Below, piece after piece: positions 9,134 to 18,425 of a DNA stretch of 64,000 bases. This DNA is from Halalkalibacter sp. APA_J-10(15) (GTDB lineage Bacteria; Bacillota; Bacilli; Bacillales; Bacillaceae_D). Every line of letters begins with the position of its first letter. Within the stretch, counting starts at the first letter, position 1. The stretch covers positions 98,230 through 162,229 of the forward strand of contig NZ_JALKEV010000012.1 of the NCBI RefSeq assembly GCF_023017105.1, read 5' to 3'. A program made the translations under genes and the position numbers. The notes under the pieces are model-generated. The model saw only the letters and a program-made list of their open reading frames with translations, ran no database searches and had not been told where the DNA came from.

Positions 9134-11290
9134 TTATTGATTACTCTTCTGTTCGAATTTCATCGTCCATCCATAACGCTTTTCTTCTTTCTTCCATTCA
9201 TATTTCAAAATCGCTGAAAACGATTTTCCTTTTTTACTTTTTAAGCCCTTCACCTTCGCTTCTCCATGTTTCAAAATCGATTTGACCATCGTTTTTGTCG
9301 GCTTCTTATTTAAAGCAGCTAAGTAACGATCATTTTTCCAAATGACAAAGGTACACCCACTTTTCCAATTGCTGCATCCAAACCCCTTTTTTCCCTCAAT
9401 AACTTGATGGTTACACCTTGGACATGCACCTAGAGTTTCATTTGTCTTCAATGAAGGAGACTGCTGTTTAATGACCACATCATCAGATTGCTTCATTCGG
9501 TCAACCATTTGTCCAGTTAGCTTTGTAATAAAAGTTAAAAAAACATCCTTATGTAAGCGATTTTTCTCAATTTCCGATAAAGCTTTCTCAAGTCTACCGG
9601 TAAAATGTAAATCAAATAACTCTTTAATTGGCAACGTTTCAACTAGCTTTTTACCTAACTCCGTGCACGTTATATTCTTTTCTTTAAACGTAATATAACC
9701 GACCTTTTTTAATTTTTTTATCGTGTCAGCTCTCGTTGCAGGAGTCCCGATGCTGTAACCACTTAATATTGAATCAAGCCATTCATTCTCCTCTTGGCCT
9801 TCCTTAGAACTCTCTATATGTTTCCCGCATGTTTCCATTACCTTCAATAATGTCTTTTCCGTATGTGGCTTTGGTGGTTTCGTTTGTTTCTTTTCGACTT
9901 TTACGTTCTGGAGAAGGACGTCTTCATTTTCGTGAATCAACGGCAGCATGACATCCTTTGATACATCATCCTCCACCTCCTTCCAACCTTTCTCTAACTG
10001 AACCTTTCCTTTTGCGCGAAAAAAACCATCAACCTGTTCATACGGTACTAGCTTAATCACCGTTTCTTCATAAGTAGCTATTGGCATAAATTGCATGAGG
10101 AATCGATTTCTTATTGCTTCATAAACGATCTTTTCATCTTGAGTGAACGATTTCGGAATGACATATGTTGGAATGATCGCACTGTGACTTTCTACTTTCG
10201 CATTGTTAAAAACTCGTTTCGACTGATGAAATTTTAGTTTATGTTCATAAGACAATCCTGCTTTCAACGTTTGCAAAACTTTCTCAGCCTTTTGTTTTAA
10301 ACTCTCATCCAATGCAACACTAGAAGTTCTCGGATACGTAATCCACTTCTTCTCATATAGTTGCTGGGCGACTTTTAACACCTTATCAGACGTCCATCCG
10401 CGATATTTACTCGTTATGTAGCCTTGTAAATGAGTCAAATTAAATAAAAGGGGAGCGTATTCCTTCTTTTGCTTGACATCCTTCTTCACAACCTTTGCCC
10501 TTTTCCCTTGAAGTAATCCAGCTATATGATCTAACTGGCTCCGCTCCTTAAACGTATTTGACTTCAAATAATAGTCCGCTTCAAAATGATCGTTGTTTGC
10601 CGTTTGACAACGGGCTTTCAACTTATAATAATCTTCTGGCTGAAACTGCGCTATTTCTTGATCTCGATCATAAATGATCTTTAATGTCGGCATAAGAACT
10701 CGACCGACGTTGAGAGCCCCTTTTCTCGCTCCTTTTTGGTAACATAACGTCGCAACGGACGTCAAATTAATACCTAACAACCAATCTGCCCATTGACGAC
10801 TTAACCCCGCATCACGTAAAGGACTCAACTCACTGTTATCCTTTAACCTTAATAGACCTGCTCGAACTTCTTCCCCTGTCCATTCATTTAATAACAGACG
10901 ATACACTTTTTTTCTACTCCCAATTTTCAGAAGAATTGTATCGGCAATTAATTGACCTTCTCGATCATAGTCACACGCAGAAATGACCTCTGCTACATCT
11001 GTTCGGGAGATTAAACGTTTAATGAGCATAAATTGCTTATAGGAGCCCTGCCTTCGATCTTTTTTTACTTTATATTGAAATGTTGGTGGTATAAATGGAA
11101 AGTATTCTAACTTCCAAGATGCTTTTTCTTCGTCATAATCTTTTACATCATAGAGCTCCAGTAAATGTCCGTAGGCCCATGTAATGATATATCCATTGCC
11201 TTCATAATAACCGTCTTTACGTCCCTTTATTTGAAGCGCATCTGCTATATTTCTTGCGACAGAAGGCTTTTCAGCAATAATGACCTTCAT
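9134..11290 (-). CDS. topB: DNA topoisomerase III
   Basis: A 718-residue type IA topoisomerase. The N-terminal Toprim domain shows I-I-A-E-K-P-S-V-A and the metal site D-Y-D-R-E-G. The catalytic tyrosine lies in I-T-Y-P-R-T-S, near residue 310. The C-terminus carries a four-cysteine zinc-ribbon-like segment (C-P-R-C ... C-S-N-W-K-S-G-C). It cuts one strand covalently through tyrosine and decatenates replication intermediates. ATG at 11290 is preferred: a GAAAGGATG SD lies in front of it, while the TTG six codons upstream has none. A single-gene unit. Confidence 0.95.
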   Translation of the reverse strand: MKVIIAEKPSVARNIADALQIKGRKDGYYEGNGYIITWAYGHLLELYDVKDYDEEKASWKLEYFPFIPPTFQYKVKKDRRQGSYKQFMLIKRLISRTDVAEVISACDYDREGQLIADTILLKIGSRKKVYRLLLNEWTGEEVRAGLLRLKDNSELSPLRDAGLSRQWADWLLGINLTSVATLCYQKGARKGALNVGRVLMPTLKIIYDRDQEIAQFQPEDYYKLKARCQTANNDHFEADYYLKSNTFKERSQLDHIAGLLQGKRAKVVKKDVKQKKEYAPLLFNLTHLQGYITSKYRGWTSDKVLKVAQQLYEKKWITYPRTSSVALDESLKQKAEKVLQTLKAGLSYEHKLKFHQSKRVFNNAKVESHSAIIPTYVIPKSFTQDEKIVYEAIRNRFLMQFMPIATYEETVIKLVPYEQVDGFFRAKGKVQLEKGWKEVEDDVSKDVMLPLIHENEDVLLQNVKVEKKQTKPPKPHTEKTLLKVMETCGKHIESSKEGQEENEWLDSILSGYSIGTPATRADTIKKLKKVGYITFKEKNITCTELGKKLVETLPIKELFDLHFTGRLEKALSEIEKNRLHKDVFLTFITKLTGQMVDRMKQSDDVVIKQQSPSLKTNETLGACPRCNHQVIEGKKGFGCSNWKSGCTFVIWKNDRYLAALNKKPTKTMVKSILKHGEAKVKGLKSKKGKSFSAILKYEWKKEEKRYGWTMKFEQKSNQ

Positions 11291-11408
11291 CTTATCGCAT
11301 CCTTTCAATAAACTTCCTACAGAATCTATGTTAGAACACTTCTTTTTGAAATTCTACTTTTATTCAAAAAAAACCGCGTGAATCCACTGAAGAAGTGCAA
11401 ATCAAGAG

Positions 11409-11445
11409 GCCACTGAAAAAGTTTGGTTTTAACTTTTTCAGTGGC
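11409..11445. repeat. Hairpin of the CACTGAAAAAGTT family, flanking structured repeat copy A
   Basis: Perfect 15-bp stem: GCCACTGAAAAAGTT with AACTTTTTCAGTGGC, 7-base loop. A half-site of the same sequence (CTTTTTCAGTG) recurs at about 11562 on the other side of copy A. It may also end topB-antisense or coaA-upstream transcription. Confidence 0.75.
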
Positions 11446-11450
11446 ATTGA

Positions 11451-11539
11451 AGTAATGTGCGTAGCCGTTGCCCGATTTTGAAAGCCTTGCAATGAGTGGG
11501 TTTCTCATAGCAAGGCGCGCAACGAGCGGAGCCATTACT
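11451..11539. repeat. Structured dispersed repeat, copy A (plus orientation)
   Basis: An 89-bp non-coding core. The outer stem is AGTAATG (11451) with CATTACT (11533). The middle stem is CGTTGC (11466) with GCAACG (11519). The inner hairpin is CCTTGCAATGAG (11485) with CTCATAGCAAGG (11504). Internal loops read tgcgtagc and agcggagc. This is the best-formed copy; others begin at 12819, 20987, 26175, 29955 and 30262. Confidence 0.75.
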
Positions 11540-11595
11540 CTTCCTTGAGTTACTAGAAAGGACTTTTTCAGTGACCTCCAAATCAACCTTTGATT

Positions 11596-11725
11596 AGGCA
11601 AACAACGGTTTCATTCGTTACTTGATATAAAAAAAACACTCGTATCAGGTTTTCAAAATAGGCATTATTCACGCCCAATACGAAAAGCCAACGAAAAAGT
11701 TAAAAACCAAACTTTTTCAATGCCC
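11596..11725. repeat. Degenerate second copy of the dispersed repeat (minus orientation) with terminal hairpin
   Basis: The stretch has caacggtttcattcgttac, then a hairpin with CTCGTATCAG, then TTTTCAAAATAGG, in the same order as copy F at 30262. It ends in a hairpin of the GAAAAAGTT/AACTTTTTC type (11687-11725). The outer stem is not convincing, so this copy looks decayed. It abuts copy A head to head. Confidence 0.5.
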
Positions 11726-11816
11726 TTATAAAACGAATTAGTTACATTTTCACTGAAAGAAATGGTAGTATTAAATCAATTAATTGTACCTACTAACATG
11801 ACTAAAGGAGATTTGT

Positions 11817-12770
11817 ATGTCAACTCTACATCAAAAAGCACCCTTGTCTACTTATACCACCTTTACAAGACAAGAATGGGCAAATTTATCAGAAGCAACG
11901 AAGGAAATTTTATCAGACGAAGAACGAACAAAAATCGGAAGTATCGATCAAACAATATCTGCTGATGAAGTTGCGGATGTTTATTTACCACTTTCCCAAC
12001 TTCTTTATTTAAATATGGAGCAAGCGTTATCATTACATAGTAAGACAAATCGCTTCCTTCAGAAACAAACAAAAAAAACACCATATATTATTGGCATTGC
12101 TGGGAGTGTATCAGTTGGAAAAAGCACAACTGCTAGGTTATTACAGGCGCTTATTAAACGATGGCCATCAAAGCCTTCGGTTGAACTTATTACAACGGAT
12201 GGATTTCTTTATCCGAATGCCATTTTGCAAAAGAAGAATTTAATGAAAAGAAAAGGGTTTCCCGAAAGCTATGATATAGAACGACTCATTCACTTTTTAT
12301 ATGATTTGAAATCTGGCACGTCTGGCATCGAAGCACCTTTATACTCTCATTTGACGTATGACGTATTGCCAGATACTCACCAAACGATTGATAACCCTGA
12401 CGTCGTCATCATTGAAGGAATTAACGTGCTCCAAGTAAACAAGAAAAATCAGCACATTCCTCATGTCTTCGTTTCTGATTTCTTTGACTTTTCTATTTAT
12501 GTCGATGCTGATGAGCGCAATATACAAGCTTGGTATATTGAACGCTTCAAACTATTACGAAATACCGCGTTTCAAAAATCCGAATCTTATTTTCATCAAT
12601 ATCGCGATTTAAGTGATTACGAAGCGGAAGAGATTTCAAGAGGAATCTGGCAATCGATTAATGCCATAAATCTTGAAGAAAACATTAGACCAACTCGTCA
12701 TCGTGCCGATATGATTTTAAAAAAAGGCGCAGGTCACAAAGTAAAAGAAGTCCGATTGAAAAATTTATAG
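11817..12770 (+). CDS. coaA: Pantothenate kinase, type I
   Basis: A 317-residue CoaA that phosphorylates pantothenate, the first and usually rate-limiting step of coenzyme A synthesis. The P-loop G-S-V-S-V-G-K-S lies at residues 96-103, followed by T-T-D-G-F-L-Y-P and I-I-E-G-I-N-V, all typical of bacterial type I kinases, which are feedback-inhibited by CoA. The length fits the family. ATG at 11817 has a strong SD (TAAAGGAGA). It forms its own unit between two blocks of dispersed repeats. Confidence 0.95.
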   Translation: MSTLHQKAPLSTYTTFTRQEWANLSEATKEILSDEERTKIGSIDQTISADEVADVYLPLSQLLYLNMEQALSLHSKTNRFLQKQTKKTPYIIGIAGSVSVGKSTTARLLQALIKRWPSKPSVELITTDGFLYPNAILQKKNLMKRKGFPESYDIERLIHFLYDLKSGTSGIEAPLYSHLTYDVLPDTHQTIDNPDVVIIEGINVLQVNKKNQHIPHVFVSDFFDFSIYVDADERNIQAWYIERFKLLRNTAFQKSESYFHQYRDLSDYEAEEISRGIWQSINAINLEENIRPTRHRADMILKKGAGHKVKEVRLKNL

Positions 12771-12818
12771 TGATTGTTCAAAATGGGCGTTGTTTCCCTT
12801 CCTTTTTGAATAACCTAG

Positions 12819-12995
12819 AAGCAATGAGTGTAGTCGTTACATCTTTTAAAGTCTTGTGGTGAGTCGTTTTCTCTTCACAAGATGCGTAGCGAATGTAGCA
12901 ATTTCATATTTTTTGGTGGTTTTTGAGCATGCTCCTATAGAAGTTTCAACATCTTAAAAGGCACCAAAAACTTAAGTCCAAATTTTTTCAGTGCC
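12819..12995. repeat. Structured dispersed repeat, copy B, with flanking hairpin
   Basis: The core at 12819-12905 has a middle stem CGTTAC (12835) with GTAGCG (12886, one G-T pair) and an inner hairpin TCTTGTGgtGAG (12852) with CTCttCACAAGA (12871). The flank at 12960-12995 is the GGCACC-AAAAACTT / AATTTTTTCAGTGCC hairpin. It follows coaA and precedes the convergent carboxypeptidase gene, so it could end both transcripts. Confidence 0.65.
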
Positions 12996-13032
12996 CTCTT
13001 CACTCTTTCTACACACCCAATCTATATACCTA

Positions 13033-14142
13033 TTAAGATACCCATCCAAAATAAGATAAAATTCGATAGAAGAAGGAATTCGAATCTTCTGCACTTTCCT
13101 CTCCTTCTTCTACTATAACGTCTTCATTGCTCTTTTCAGTCTCGACTAATTCTAATATAGAAGACATTAACCGATTATTGTTTTCATCAACTACACGTAA
13201 TAACCCTGAATCATTGACATATACACTGGATTTTTCGCCTTTTTTTTGAACGTAATGTACATCATCGTTTAATTGAAAAACCTTTTTCGTATCCGTTTTG
13301 AATTTTTCGCCGGACTCTAACGTATGCAATTCATAAGAATCAAAACCATAATCTAATAACGCAGCTGTATCCTCATATGCATGTGAAGCAGATGGAGAGT
13401 TTAACGTAACGGCTATTAGCTCCATGCCATCTCGCTCAGCAGAAGTTACTAATGTATAACCAGATTTTCGAACAAATCCATTTTTCACACCAGTTGTTCC
13501 CTCATAATCCCACAGCATTCGATGGTGATTATAGATTATCGTTTCCCATCCTTCCCCATTCCATTCCATTTCTTTCATTGCTACAATTTCACGAAAAAGT
13601 TCATTCTCCAACGCATATTGCGTAATCTTCGCCATATCATATGCTGTTGTTATATGATTCTCATCAAATAACCCATGCGGGTTTGTAAAATTCGTACGAC
13701 TTACCCCAATTTCATCATGAATAAAACGGTTCATTTCAAGAGCAAAGGCTTCCTCACTACCTGATATATGATGAGCAATGGCTGTTCCTGCATCATTACC
13801 TGAGTTAATAAGTAATCCTTGAATTAACGTTAATAGAGAAACCTCTTCATCTTCTAATAAATATACTCTAGTTCCAATCACTTCTGTTGCTTCCTTCGGT
13901 ACTACAACTGTATCATCTACATGACCTTTTTCAATTGCCATTATAGCCGTTAAAATCTTTGTAATACTTGCTGGATACATCTGCTGTTGACTATCCTGTT
14001 CATACAAAATGTTTCCGCTTGTCGTATCCATTAAAACAGCCGTCTCACTATGTAATGAAGCTAGTTCTTCACCATAGATAGGTAAAGGTATAAACAAGTA
14101 ACACATAGCCAGAAAACAAAAAAACAACGTACTAAACCTCAT
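13033..14142 (-). CDS. D-alanyl-D-alanine carboxypeptidase homologue (low-molecular-weight PBP, DacF-like)
   Basis: A 369-residue exported serine peptidase S11 protein. A signal peptide covers residues 1-24. The active-site serine is in S59-I-T-K62, and the second motif is S114-G-N116. The third motif, normally K-T-G, reads K220-N221-G222. The C-terminus has a PBP5-type beta domain, an acidic linker and an amphipathic end (F-F-Y-R-I-L-S-Y-F-G-W) that could anchor it to the membrane. Such enzymes trim the terminal D-Ala from peptidoglycan stem peptides. ATG at 14142 has an AGGAGGA SD. Confidence 0.85.
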   Translation of the reverse strand: MRFSTLFFCFLAMCYLFIPLPIYGEELASLHSETAVLMDTTSGNILYEQDSQQQMYPASITKILTAIMAIEKGHVDDTVVVPKEATEVIGTRVYLLEDEEVSLLTLIQGLLINSGNDAGTAIAHHISGSEEAFALEMNRFIHDEIGVSRTNFTNPHGLFDENHITTAYDMAKITQYALENELFREIVAMKEMEWNGEGWETIIYNHHRMLWDYEGTTGVKNGFVRKSGYTLVTSAERDGMELIAVTLNSPSASHAYEDTAALLDYGFDSYELHTLESGEKFKTDTKKVFQLNDDVHYVQKKGEKSSVYVNDSGLLRVVDENNNRLMSSILELVETEKSNEDVIVEEGEESAEDSNSFFYRILSYFGWVS

Positions 14143-14428
14143 ACTTTCCTCCTATTCACCATAATCTCATTCAACATTATAAAGGATAAATGTTACAGTT
14201 CGATATCATTCTAGTTACGGATGAAAAAAAATAGGTATATGTAGCTAGTATTTTATATTTCAATAGTGTTTCGTCATTCGTTACACAAATGTAAGATAAC
14301 AAGCTCAGCTTTACAGCTACTAGTAATCTAGCAGCTAAAACCATTCAAATGGAAAATAACTCCTAAAGAAAAGCTACTATTTTTTTGTTAGGTTAGTAGA
14401 CGAACAACTTTTAGGAGGTAATCACACA

Positions 14429-15013
14429 ATGAAAAAAATAATTATGACAGTATGTGCAACAGCCATGATCTTTATTGGCGCACAAGGAGTACAAGCACAA
14501 ACAACACATGAGGTCGTATCTGGAGACACTCTTTATCTATTAGGACAAAAATATGGCGTTTCTGTTCATGATATAAAAAAATCAAATAGTAAACAGTCGG
14601 ATGTCATTTATATTGGAGAGCATTTACAAATTCCTAATAGTATTTCATCGACCGAGAGAGACTTATTAGCGCGACTTGTTCACGCAGAAGCACAAGGAGA
14701 GCCTTATTCTGGTAAGGTAGCCGTTGCAACTGTTGTTTTAAATCGCGTTGATCATGATGATTTTCCGAATTCGATCTACAATGTCATCCATGAAGTCGCG
14801 CCATCTGGACACTATGCCTTCTCTCCAGTACAAAATGGTCATATTAATCGTTCTGCTGATGATGAAGCAAAACGGGCAGTCGATGAAGCTCTAGCATTTA
14901 GAGGTCAGGGGGCAGGATCATTATTTTTCTATAATCCAGATATTGCTACGAATCATTGGATTGCAACTCGGACCGAAACGACGAGAATTGGAAACCATGT
15001 ATTTGCAAAATAA
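14429..15013 (+). CDS. LysM plus SleB/CwlJ-type cell wall hydrolase
   Basis: A 194-residue exported protein: signal peptide (1-23), one LysM peptidoglycan-binding repeat (about 27-69, starting H-E-V-V-S-G-D-T-L), and a Hydrolase_2 domain (75-194) with the conserved glutamate in H-A-E-A-Q-G-E-P near residue 87. This is the layout of the B. subtilis YkvT/SleB/CwlJ group, lytic enzymes that include spore-cortex hydrolases. With LysM and a signal peptide it may act in cortex lysis or vegetative wall turnover; the sequence does not decide. The SD is strong (TTAGGAGG). Confidence 0.88.
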   Translation: MKKIIMTVCATAMIFIGAQGVQAQTTHEVVSGDTLYLLGQKYGVSVHDIKKSNSKQSDVIYIGEHLQIPNSISSTERDLLARLVHAEAQGEPYSGKVAVATVVLNRVDHDDFPNSIYNVIHEVAPSGHYAFSPVQNGHINRSADDEAKRAVDEALAFRGQGAGSLFFYNPDIATNHWIATRTETTRIGNHVFAK

Positions 15014-15040
15014 CCGTTAGTATTCAGAAAATCTTTCATG

Positions 15041-15089
15041 AAGGTCACAGAGAAAGTCCATTTCTTTTCAGTGATCTTCTTCTTTTTTT
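15041..15089 (+). terminator. Terminator after the LysM hydrolase gene
   Basis: An imperfect stem of AAGGTCACAGAGAAAG with CTTTTCAGTGATCTT is followed by a T-rich run (CTTCTTTTTTT). The arms resemble the CACTGAAAAAG repeat hairpins. Confidence 0.65.
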
Positions 15090-15138
15090 GATAGTTTTCC
15101 ATAATTCGGTCATCTTCATGAAAATTAAAGCCTTTCCA

Positions 15139-15166
15139 TTGATTTTATTCATTATTTTGTCATAAT
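15139..15166 (+). promoter_or_regulatory. Possible promoter of the small alarmone synthetase gene
   Basis: TTGATT (15139), a 16-bp spacer and CATAAT (15161) lie about 37 bp upstream of the start codon. In B. subtilis ywaC is under cell-envelope stress sigma factors; no clear match to their -35 motif was seen here. Confidence 0.3.
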
Positions 15167-15202
15167 AATAGTGTAGAAAAAGTAAAGCTGAGGGGATTAG
15201 CT

Positions 15203-15955
15203 ATGGATACAGATAAAATCGATATGAGTCAATTAAAAAAGTTCAAACATGAAGTGACAAGGTTTATGATGGCGTATAAGTTTGCTCTTGATAAAATGGA
15301 TACAAGAATCGATATTTTAAAGCAAGAATTTGAATATATTCATGAATACAATCCAATCGAACATGTTAGCTCTCGTTTAAAATCACCTGAAAGTCTGTTA
15401 ACGAAAATTCAACGTAAAAAAATCCCTCTTTCCTTAAATGGTATTAAAGAACAAGTACATGACATTGCTGGCATACGCATCACTTGTTCATTTCTATCAG
15501 ATATTTATACGATCTGTGATATGATACAACGTCAGAAGGACCTTCAAGTTATAGAGATGAAAGATTATATTGCAAGTCCAAAACCAAATGGGTATCGTAG
15601 TCTTCACCTCATAGTTGAAGTACCTGTTTTCATGTCTGATCGGGAAATTCATGTTTATGTAGAAGTGCAAATACGTACAATTGCAATGGATTTTTGGGCT
15701 AGTTTAGAGCATAAGATTTTTTATAAATACAACAAAACGATCCCAACAAGACTAGTTAATGAATTAAAAGAAGCAGCTGAATCTGCATCAGCATTAGATT
15801 ATAAAATGGAAACGATCCATAAGGAAGTAACGAATATTAAAGCTGCTCAAGATGAAGAAGAATCGTTGCGATCGCTAGACTGGAATAATGAAACGTTTAA
15901 GCTGCCTTCTGGATTATTGCAATCCATTCTAGGTGGAGGGAAATCTTCATCTTAA
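15203..15955 (+). CDS. ywaC: Small alarmone synthetase, YwaC/SasA (RelP) type
   Basis: A 250-residue stand-alone (p)ppGpp synthetase that transfers pyrophosphate from ATP to GTP or GDP. The RelA/SpoT synthetase domain covers about 45-178 with H-D-I-A-G-I-R at 86-92, N-G-Y-R-S-L-H at 129-135 and E-V-Q-I-R-T at 154-159. The stretch around T159-I-A-M-D-F-W-A-S-L-E-H is closest to B. subtilis YwaC rather than YjbM. There is no hydrolase HD domain. It is about 40 residues longer than the usual 210; the extra C-terminus is acidic and ends in a Gly/Ser tail. The start at 15203 has TGAGGGG upstream. Confidence 0.9.
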   Translation: MDTDKIDMSQLKKFKHEVTRFMMAYKFALDKMDTRIDILKQEFEYIHEYNPIEHVSSRLKSPESLLTKIQRKKIPLSLNGIKEQVHDIAGIRITCSFLSDIYTICDMIQRQKDLQVIEMKDYIASPKPNGYRSLHLIVEVPVFMSDREIHVYVEVQIRTIAMDFWASLEHKIFYKYNKTIPTRLVNELKEAAESASALDYKMETIHKEVTNIKAAQDEEESLRSLDWNNETFKLPSGLLQSILGGGKSSS

Positions 15956-16107
15956 TCCGGAACATTTCTTAAAATGACTTGCAAAATGATTCGATTGTGT
16001 CACGTTTTTAGAAACGAACAACTACAAGCACTTTAGTTAAATCAATGGTTATAGTAGCTCCTCTTAAATTACTCCTCATACTACAATTTTATATGAAACA
16101 TATATCT

Positions 16108-16160
16108 CCTTTACATTCCCTTTACATTCCTTTGATACAATCAACTTATTGTATCAAAGG
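16108..16160 (+). promoter_or_regulatory. Tandem 11-bp repeats plus a perfect hairpin overlapping the chemoreceptor SD
   Basis: Two adjacent copies of cctttacattc (16108-16118 and 16119-16129) lead into a 12-bp perfect inverted repeat, CCTTTGATACAA (16129-16140) with TTGTATCAAAGG (16149-16160). The right arm contains the first part of the SD (AAAGGGGG, 16156-16163). It could be an RNA switch that hides the SD or a repressor operator. Confidence 0.6.
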
Positions 16161-16172
16161 GGGTATTTAGAA

Positions 16173-17882
16173 ATGAGTAAAAAGAACCATAAGAAAGAAC
16201 ACTTCTTTCATTCTTTCTGGAAAAAAGTGAATTTACGTTTACGCTTGCTTATTCTCTTATTTTCATTATTAACCATCTCAGTCACTTCAGTAGGCCTTAT
16301 TTCTTACATTGTCGCTGAACGAACAACTTTAGCTTCAATGGAAAATCGACTAGAAAGAGAGACTGAGCTAATTGGTCATATTGCAGAAAACCTACATTTT
16401 TTGTATGTGAGTGATCATGACTATTTTATGCAGCTTCTTAATATTAATATCAGAGAACAGCATGAAACCTTTCTAAAGGAAGGAATTGAGGCTGACTTTC
16501 TTTACGTATCTGAGAATAATGTGTTTCCATTTAACGTGAGTGAAACTACACTTCCGTCTATCACTCAAGATATCATATCTAGCATGAGCAATTCGCCTAA
16601 CGGAATCATTCATACCGAGTTAGATGGTATGGACTATACGATTACGTTTCGTGAGATGAGTGAAATCAATGGAACTTATGCAATTATCATTCCAAGGCAT
16701 TCGTATATGGCACCTGTTCATCGCATGTCTCAGCTATCTATTATTGTAGGCTTTACGATTATTATCATTGCGACACTACTGATGTTATTATTAGTACGAA
16801 CGATAACTAAGCCATTAACTATTTTGCAACAGACAATGAGAACAGTAAGAGAGGGTGATTTGCAACAAACACCATTAATAAAAACCACGATTCCTGAAAT
16901 CTTATCTTTACATAAAAGCTATATTGCGATGATTCAGCATATGCGTTCGATGGTAACAGACTTAAAAAAAACTACGCATGAATTAGAAGTAACAGGAACA
17001 CAACTAAGCACTTCTTCAGAAAATTCCCTTACATCAAGTCAGCAATTAGTTGAATCTATTCATGTAGTCAAGGAAGGCGCTGAACAAACCGCCATTAGCT
17101 CTGAAAGTAATTTAACTAACCTTAAACAAATGAATCAAAAGGTTGAAAAAATGCTCCTTAAAATGGAACAATTAGCTAATCAATCTAATGAAGTAGGCGA
17201 TTCAGCTAAAAAAGGAGAAAAAACCGTCGCTAGCCTTATCCAAACGATCCATACTTTTCTAGGTGATTTCACCCAATTAACGCAAACCATTAAAGATGTT
17301 AAGCAACATTCCTCTTCGATTATGAATGTCGTTGATTTAATTAATGAAATAGCCGAGCAAACGAAATTATTAGCTTTAAATGCGACTATCGAAGCTGCTC
17401 GAGCAGGTGATGCCGGTAAAGGATTTGCAGTCGTAGCAACAGAGGTTCGCAAGCTTGCTGAACAATCTTCTAAGGCCACTGAACAGATTTCGGACTCCAT
17501 CTCCAATATGGAAGCAAAAACGCTCGAAGCGAATAATGAATTCAATCAAATGCTAGATAAAACAAAATCGAACTTAAAAATGGCCAACAGTTCCAAACAA
17601 TCATTAGACTCTCTTATGCAAGAAATCTCATCAGTGGGTATCAACCTTGATCAAATGAAAAAGGAAGTAGAACAATTTAATCATTTACTACCAGCTTTAG
17701 AACAAACATCACATAGTTTAACATCAATATCACAGGAAACATCTGCCAGTTCAGAAGAAATGATGGCGACGAGTGATGAACAAATCCAACAAGTACAGAC
17801 TACTCATCAAATTGGTTTAACATTAACAGATTTATCGTCATCGCTTTCTAAGTTAACGAAACAATTTAAAGTGAGTGAGTAA
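16173..17882 (+). CDS. Methyl-accepting chemotaxis protein
   Basis: A 569-residue transmembrane chemoreceptor. A basic cytoplasmic start precedes TM1 (about 24-46), an extracellular sensor region of about 140 residues resembling a single Cache fold, TM2 (about 188-210), a HAMP linker and a long cytoplasmic signalling coil. The hairpin tip that binds CheA/CheW is conserved ([12 protein letters not shown] with E-V-R-K-L-A-E-Q-S). The ligand is unknown. ATG at 16173 is chosen because the AAAGGGGGT SD ends nine bases upstream; the TTG at 16149 lies inside the hairpin. No other chemotaxis genes are near, so it is an orphan receptor. Confidence 0.93.
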   Translation: MSKKNHKKEHFFHSFWKKVNLRLRLLILLFSLLTISVTSVGLISYIVAERTTLASMENRLERETELIGHIAENLHFLYVSDHDYFMQLLNINIREQHETFLKEGIEADFLYVSENNVFPFNVSETTLPSITQDIISSMSNSPNGIIHTELDGMDYTITFREMSEINGTYAIIIPRHSYMAPVHRMSQLSIIVGFTIIIIATLLMLLLVRTITKPLTILQQTMRTVREGDLQQTPLIKTTIPEILSLHKSYIAMIQHMRSMVTDLKKTTHELEVTGTQLSTSSENSLTSSQQLVESIHVVKEGAEQTAISSESNLTNLKQMNQKVEKMLLKMEQLANQSNEVGDSAKKGEKTVASLIQTIHTFLGDFTQLTQTIKDVKQHSSSIMNVVDLINEIAEQTKLLALNATIEAARAGDAGKGFAVVATEVRKLAEQSSKATEQISDSISNMEAKTLEANNEFNQMLDKTKSNLKMANSSKQSLDSLMQEISSVGINLDQMKKEVEQFNHLLPALEQTSHSLTSISQETSASSEEMMATSDEQIQQVQTTHQIGLTLTDLSSSLSKLTKQFKVSE

Positions 17883-18356
17883 TGAACCAAAATTTCTGAG
17901 AAATAAAGCAACACTCACACTAAGGACATTGAGAAGTTTATCTTTTCAATTGACTGGTTTTATTCCATATATCCTTCTCCCTTTTTGTACGACAACGTAT
18001 AAGAGAGGGTTTTTAAGGGCTCTGATTAGCACCCTTTGATTTTCTCTTTCCTTTTGAAAGAGTCAGCCTGTCGACAAAGTCTCGCAAAAGCGAGACAGTC
18101 GACAGGCTTTTTTTGAGTAGTTACCACGATACGGCGCTGCCAACTGAGACTGTAGAAACACCCACCCTCCAGTGTCACCAATAGAAAATAGAGGAAATAA
18201 CGTAAAAACGCCTTTGAGAAAAAATTCTCAAAGACGTTTTGTCTACGGTCTGTCCCTTTCTTTTTGAAAGAGTTTATTTTATATTTCCATATAACAATTT
18301 GTCCCATATACAAAGTCTTACATATCAGTATTTTTATCATTTAAATAAATACCCTA
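17883..18356. other. 474-bp intergenic region with two strong hairpins
   Basis: No coding frame with an SD was found. It holds a nested hairpin at 18065-18108 and another at 18207-18239, in which AACGCCTTTGAGAA pairs with TTCTCAAAGACGTT. A minus-strand frame of about 100 codons spans both hairpins and is judged spurious. Confidence 0.5.
18065..18108 (+). terminator. Nested hairpin with T-run (AGCCTGTCGAC family)
   Basis: The outer stem AGCCTGTCGAC / GTCGACAGGCT encloses the inner stem TCTCGC / GCGAGA, followed by seven Ts. The same outer 11-bp stem recurs at 63878, so this is a repeated element used as a terminator. Confidence 0.7.
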
Positions 18357-18407
18357 TTGACTTTTTCGTTCATTACCTTTATGGTTAATTACATAAGTAA
18401 CTAACCA
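18357..18407 (+). promoter_or_regulatory. Promoter and palindromic operator of the GntR-ABC operon
   Basis: TTGACT (18357-18362), a 17-bp spacer and TATGGT (18380-18385). A near-perfect palindrome overlaps and extends past the -10 box (18382-18407): left arm TGGTTAaTTAC, centre ATAA, right arm GTAAcTAACCA, with one mismatched pair. YtrA-type GntR repressors bind such sites and repress their own operons, so autoregulation is likely. Confidence 0.7.
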
Positions 18408-18425
18408 ATGAACGAAGGTGAGAAC

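Noticed and set aside
11326-11601. 91-codon minus-strand frame upstream of topB
   Set aside because: It is made almost wholly of the dispersed repeat (copy A and its hairpins).
11409-11725. CRISPR-like spacing of repeats
   Set aside because: The repeats are inverted and of unequal spacing with variable inner hairpins; no direct-repeat/spacer pattern and no cas genes.
14143-14428. Possible riboswitch before the LysM hydrolase gene
   Set aside because: The 286-bp divergent gap has no conserved aptamer motif or terminator hairpin that I could recognise.
17180-17545. 121-codon open frame on the minus strand
   Set aside because: It lies wholly inside the chemoreceptor signalling domain on the opposite strand, has no SD and its composition mirrors the coding strand.
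18026-18340. 104-codon minus-strand frame in the gap before the GntR operon
   Set aside because: It runs straight through two strong hairpins and lacks an SD; composition is not protein-like.
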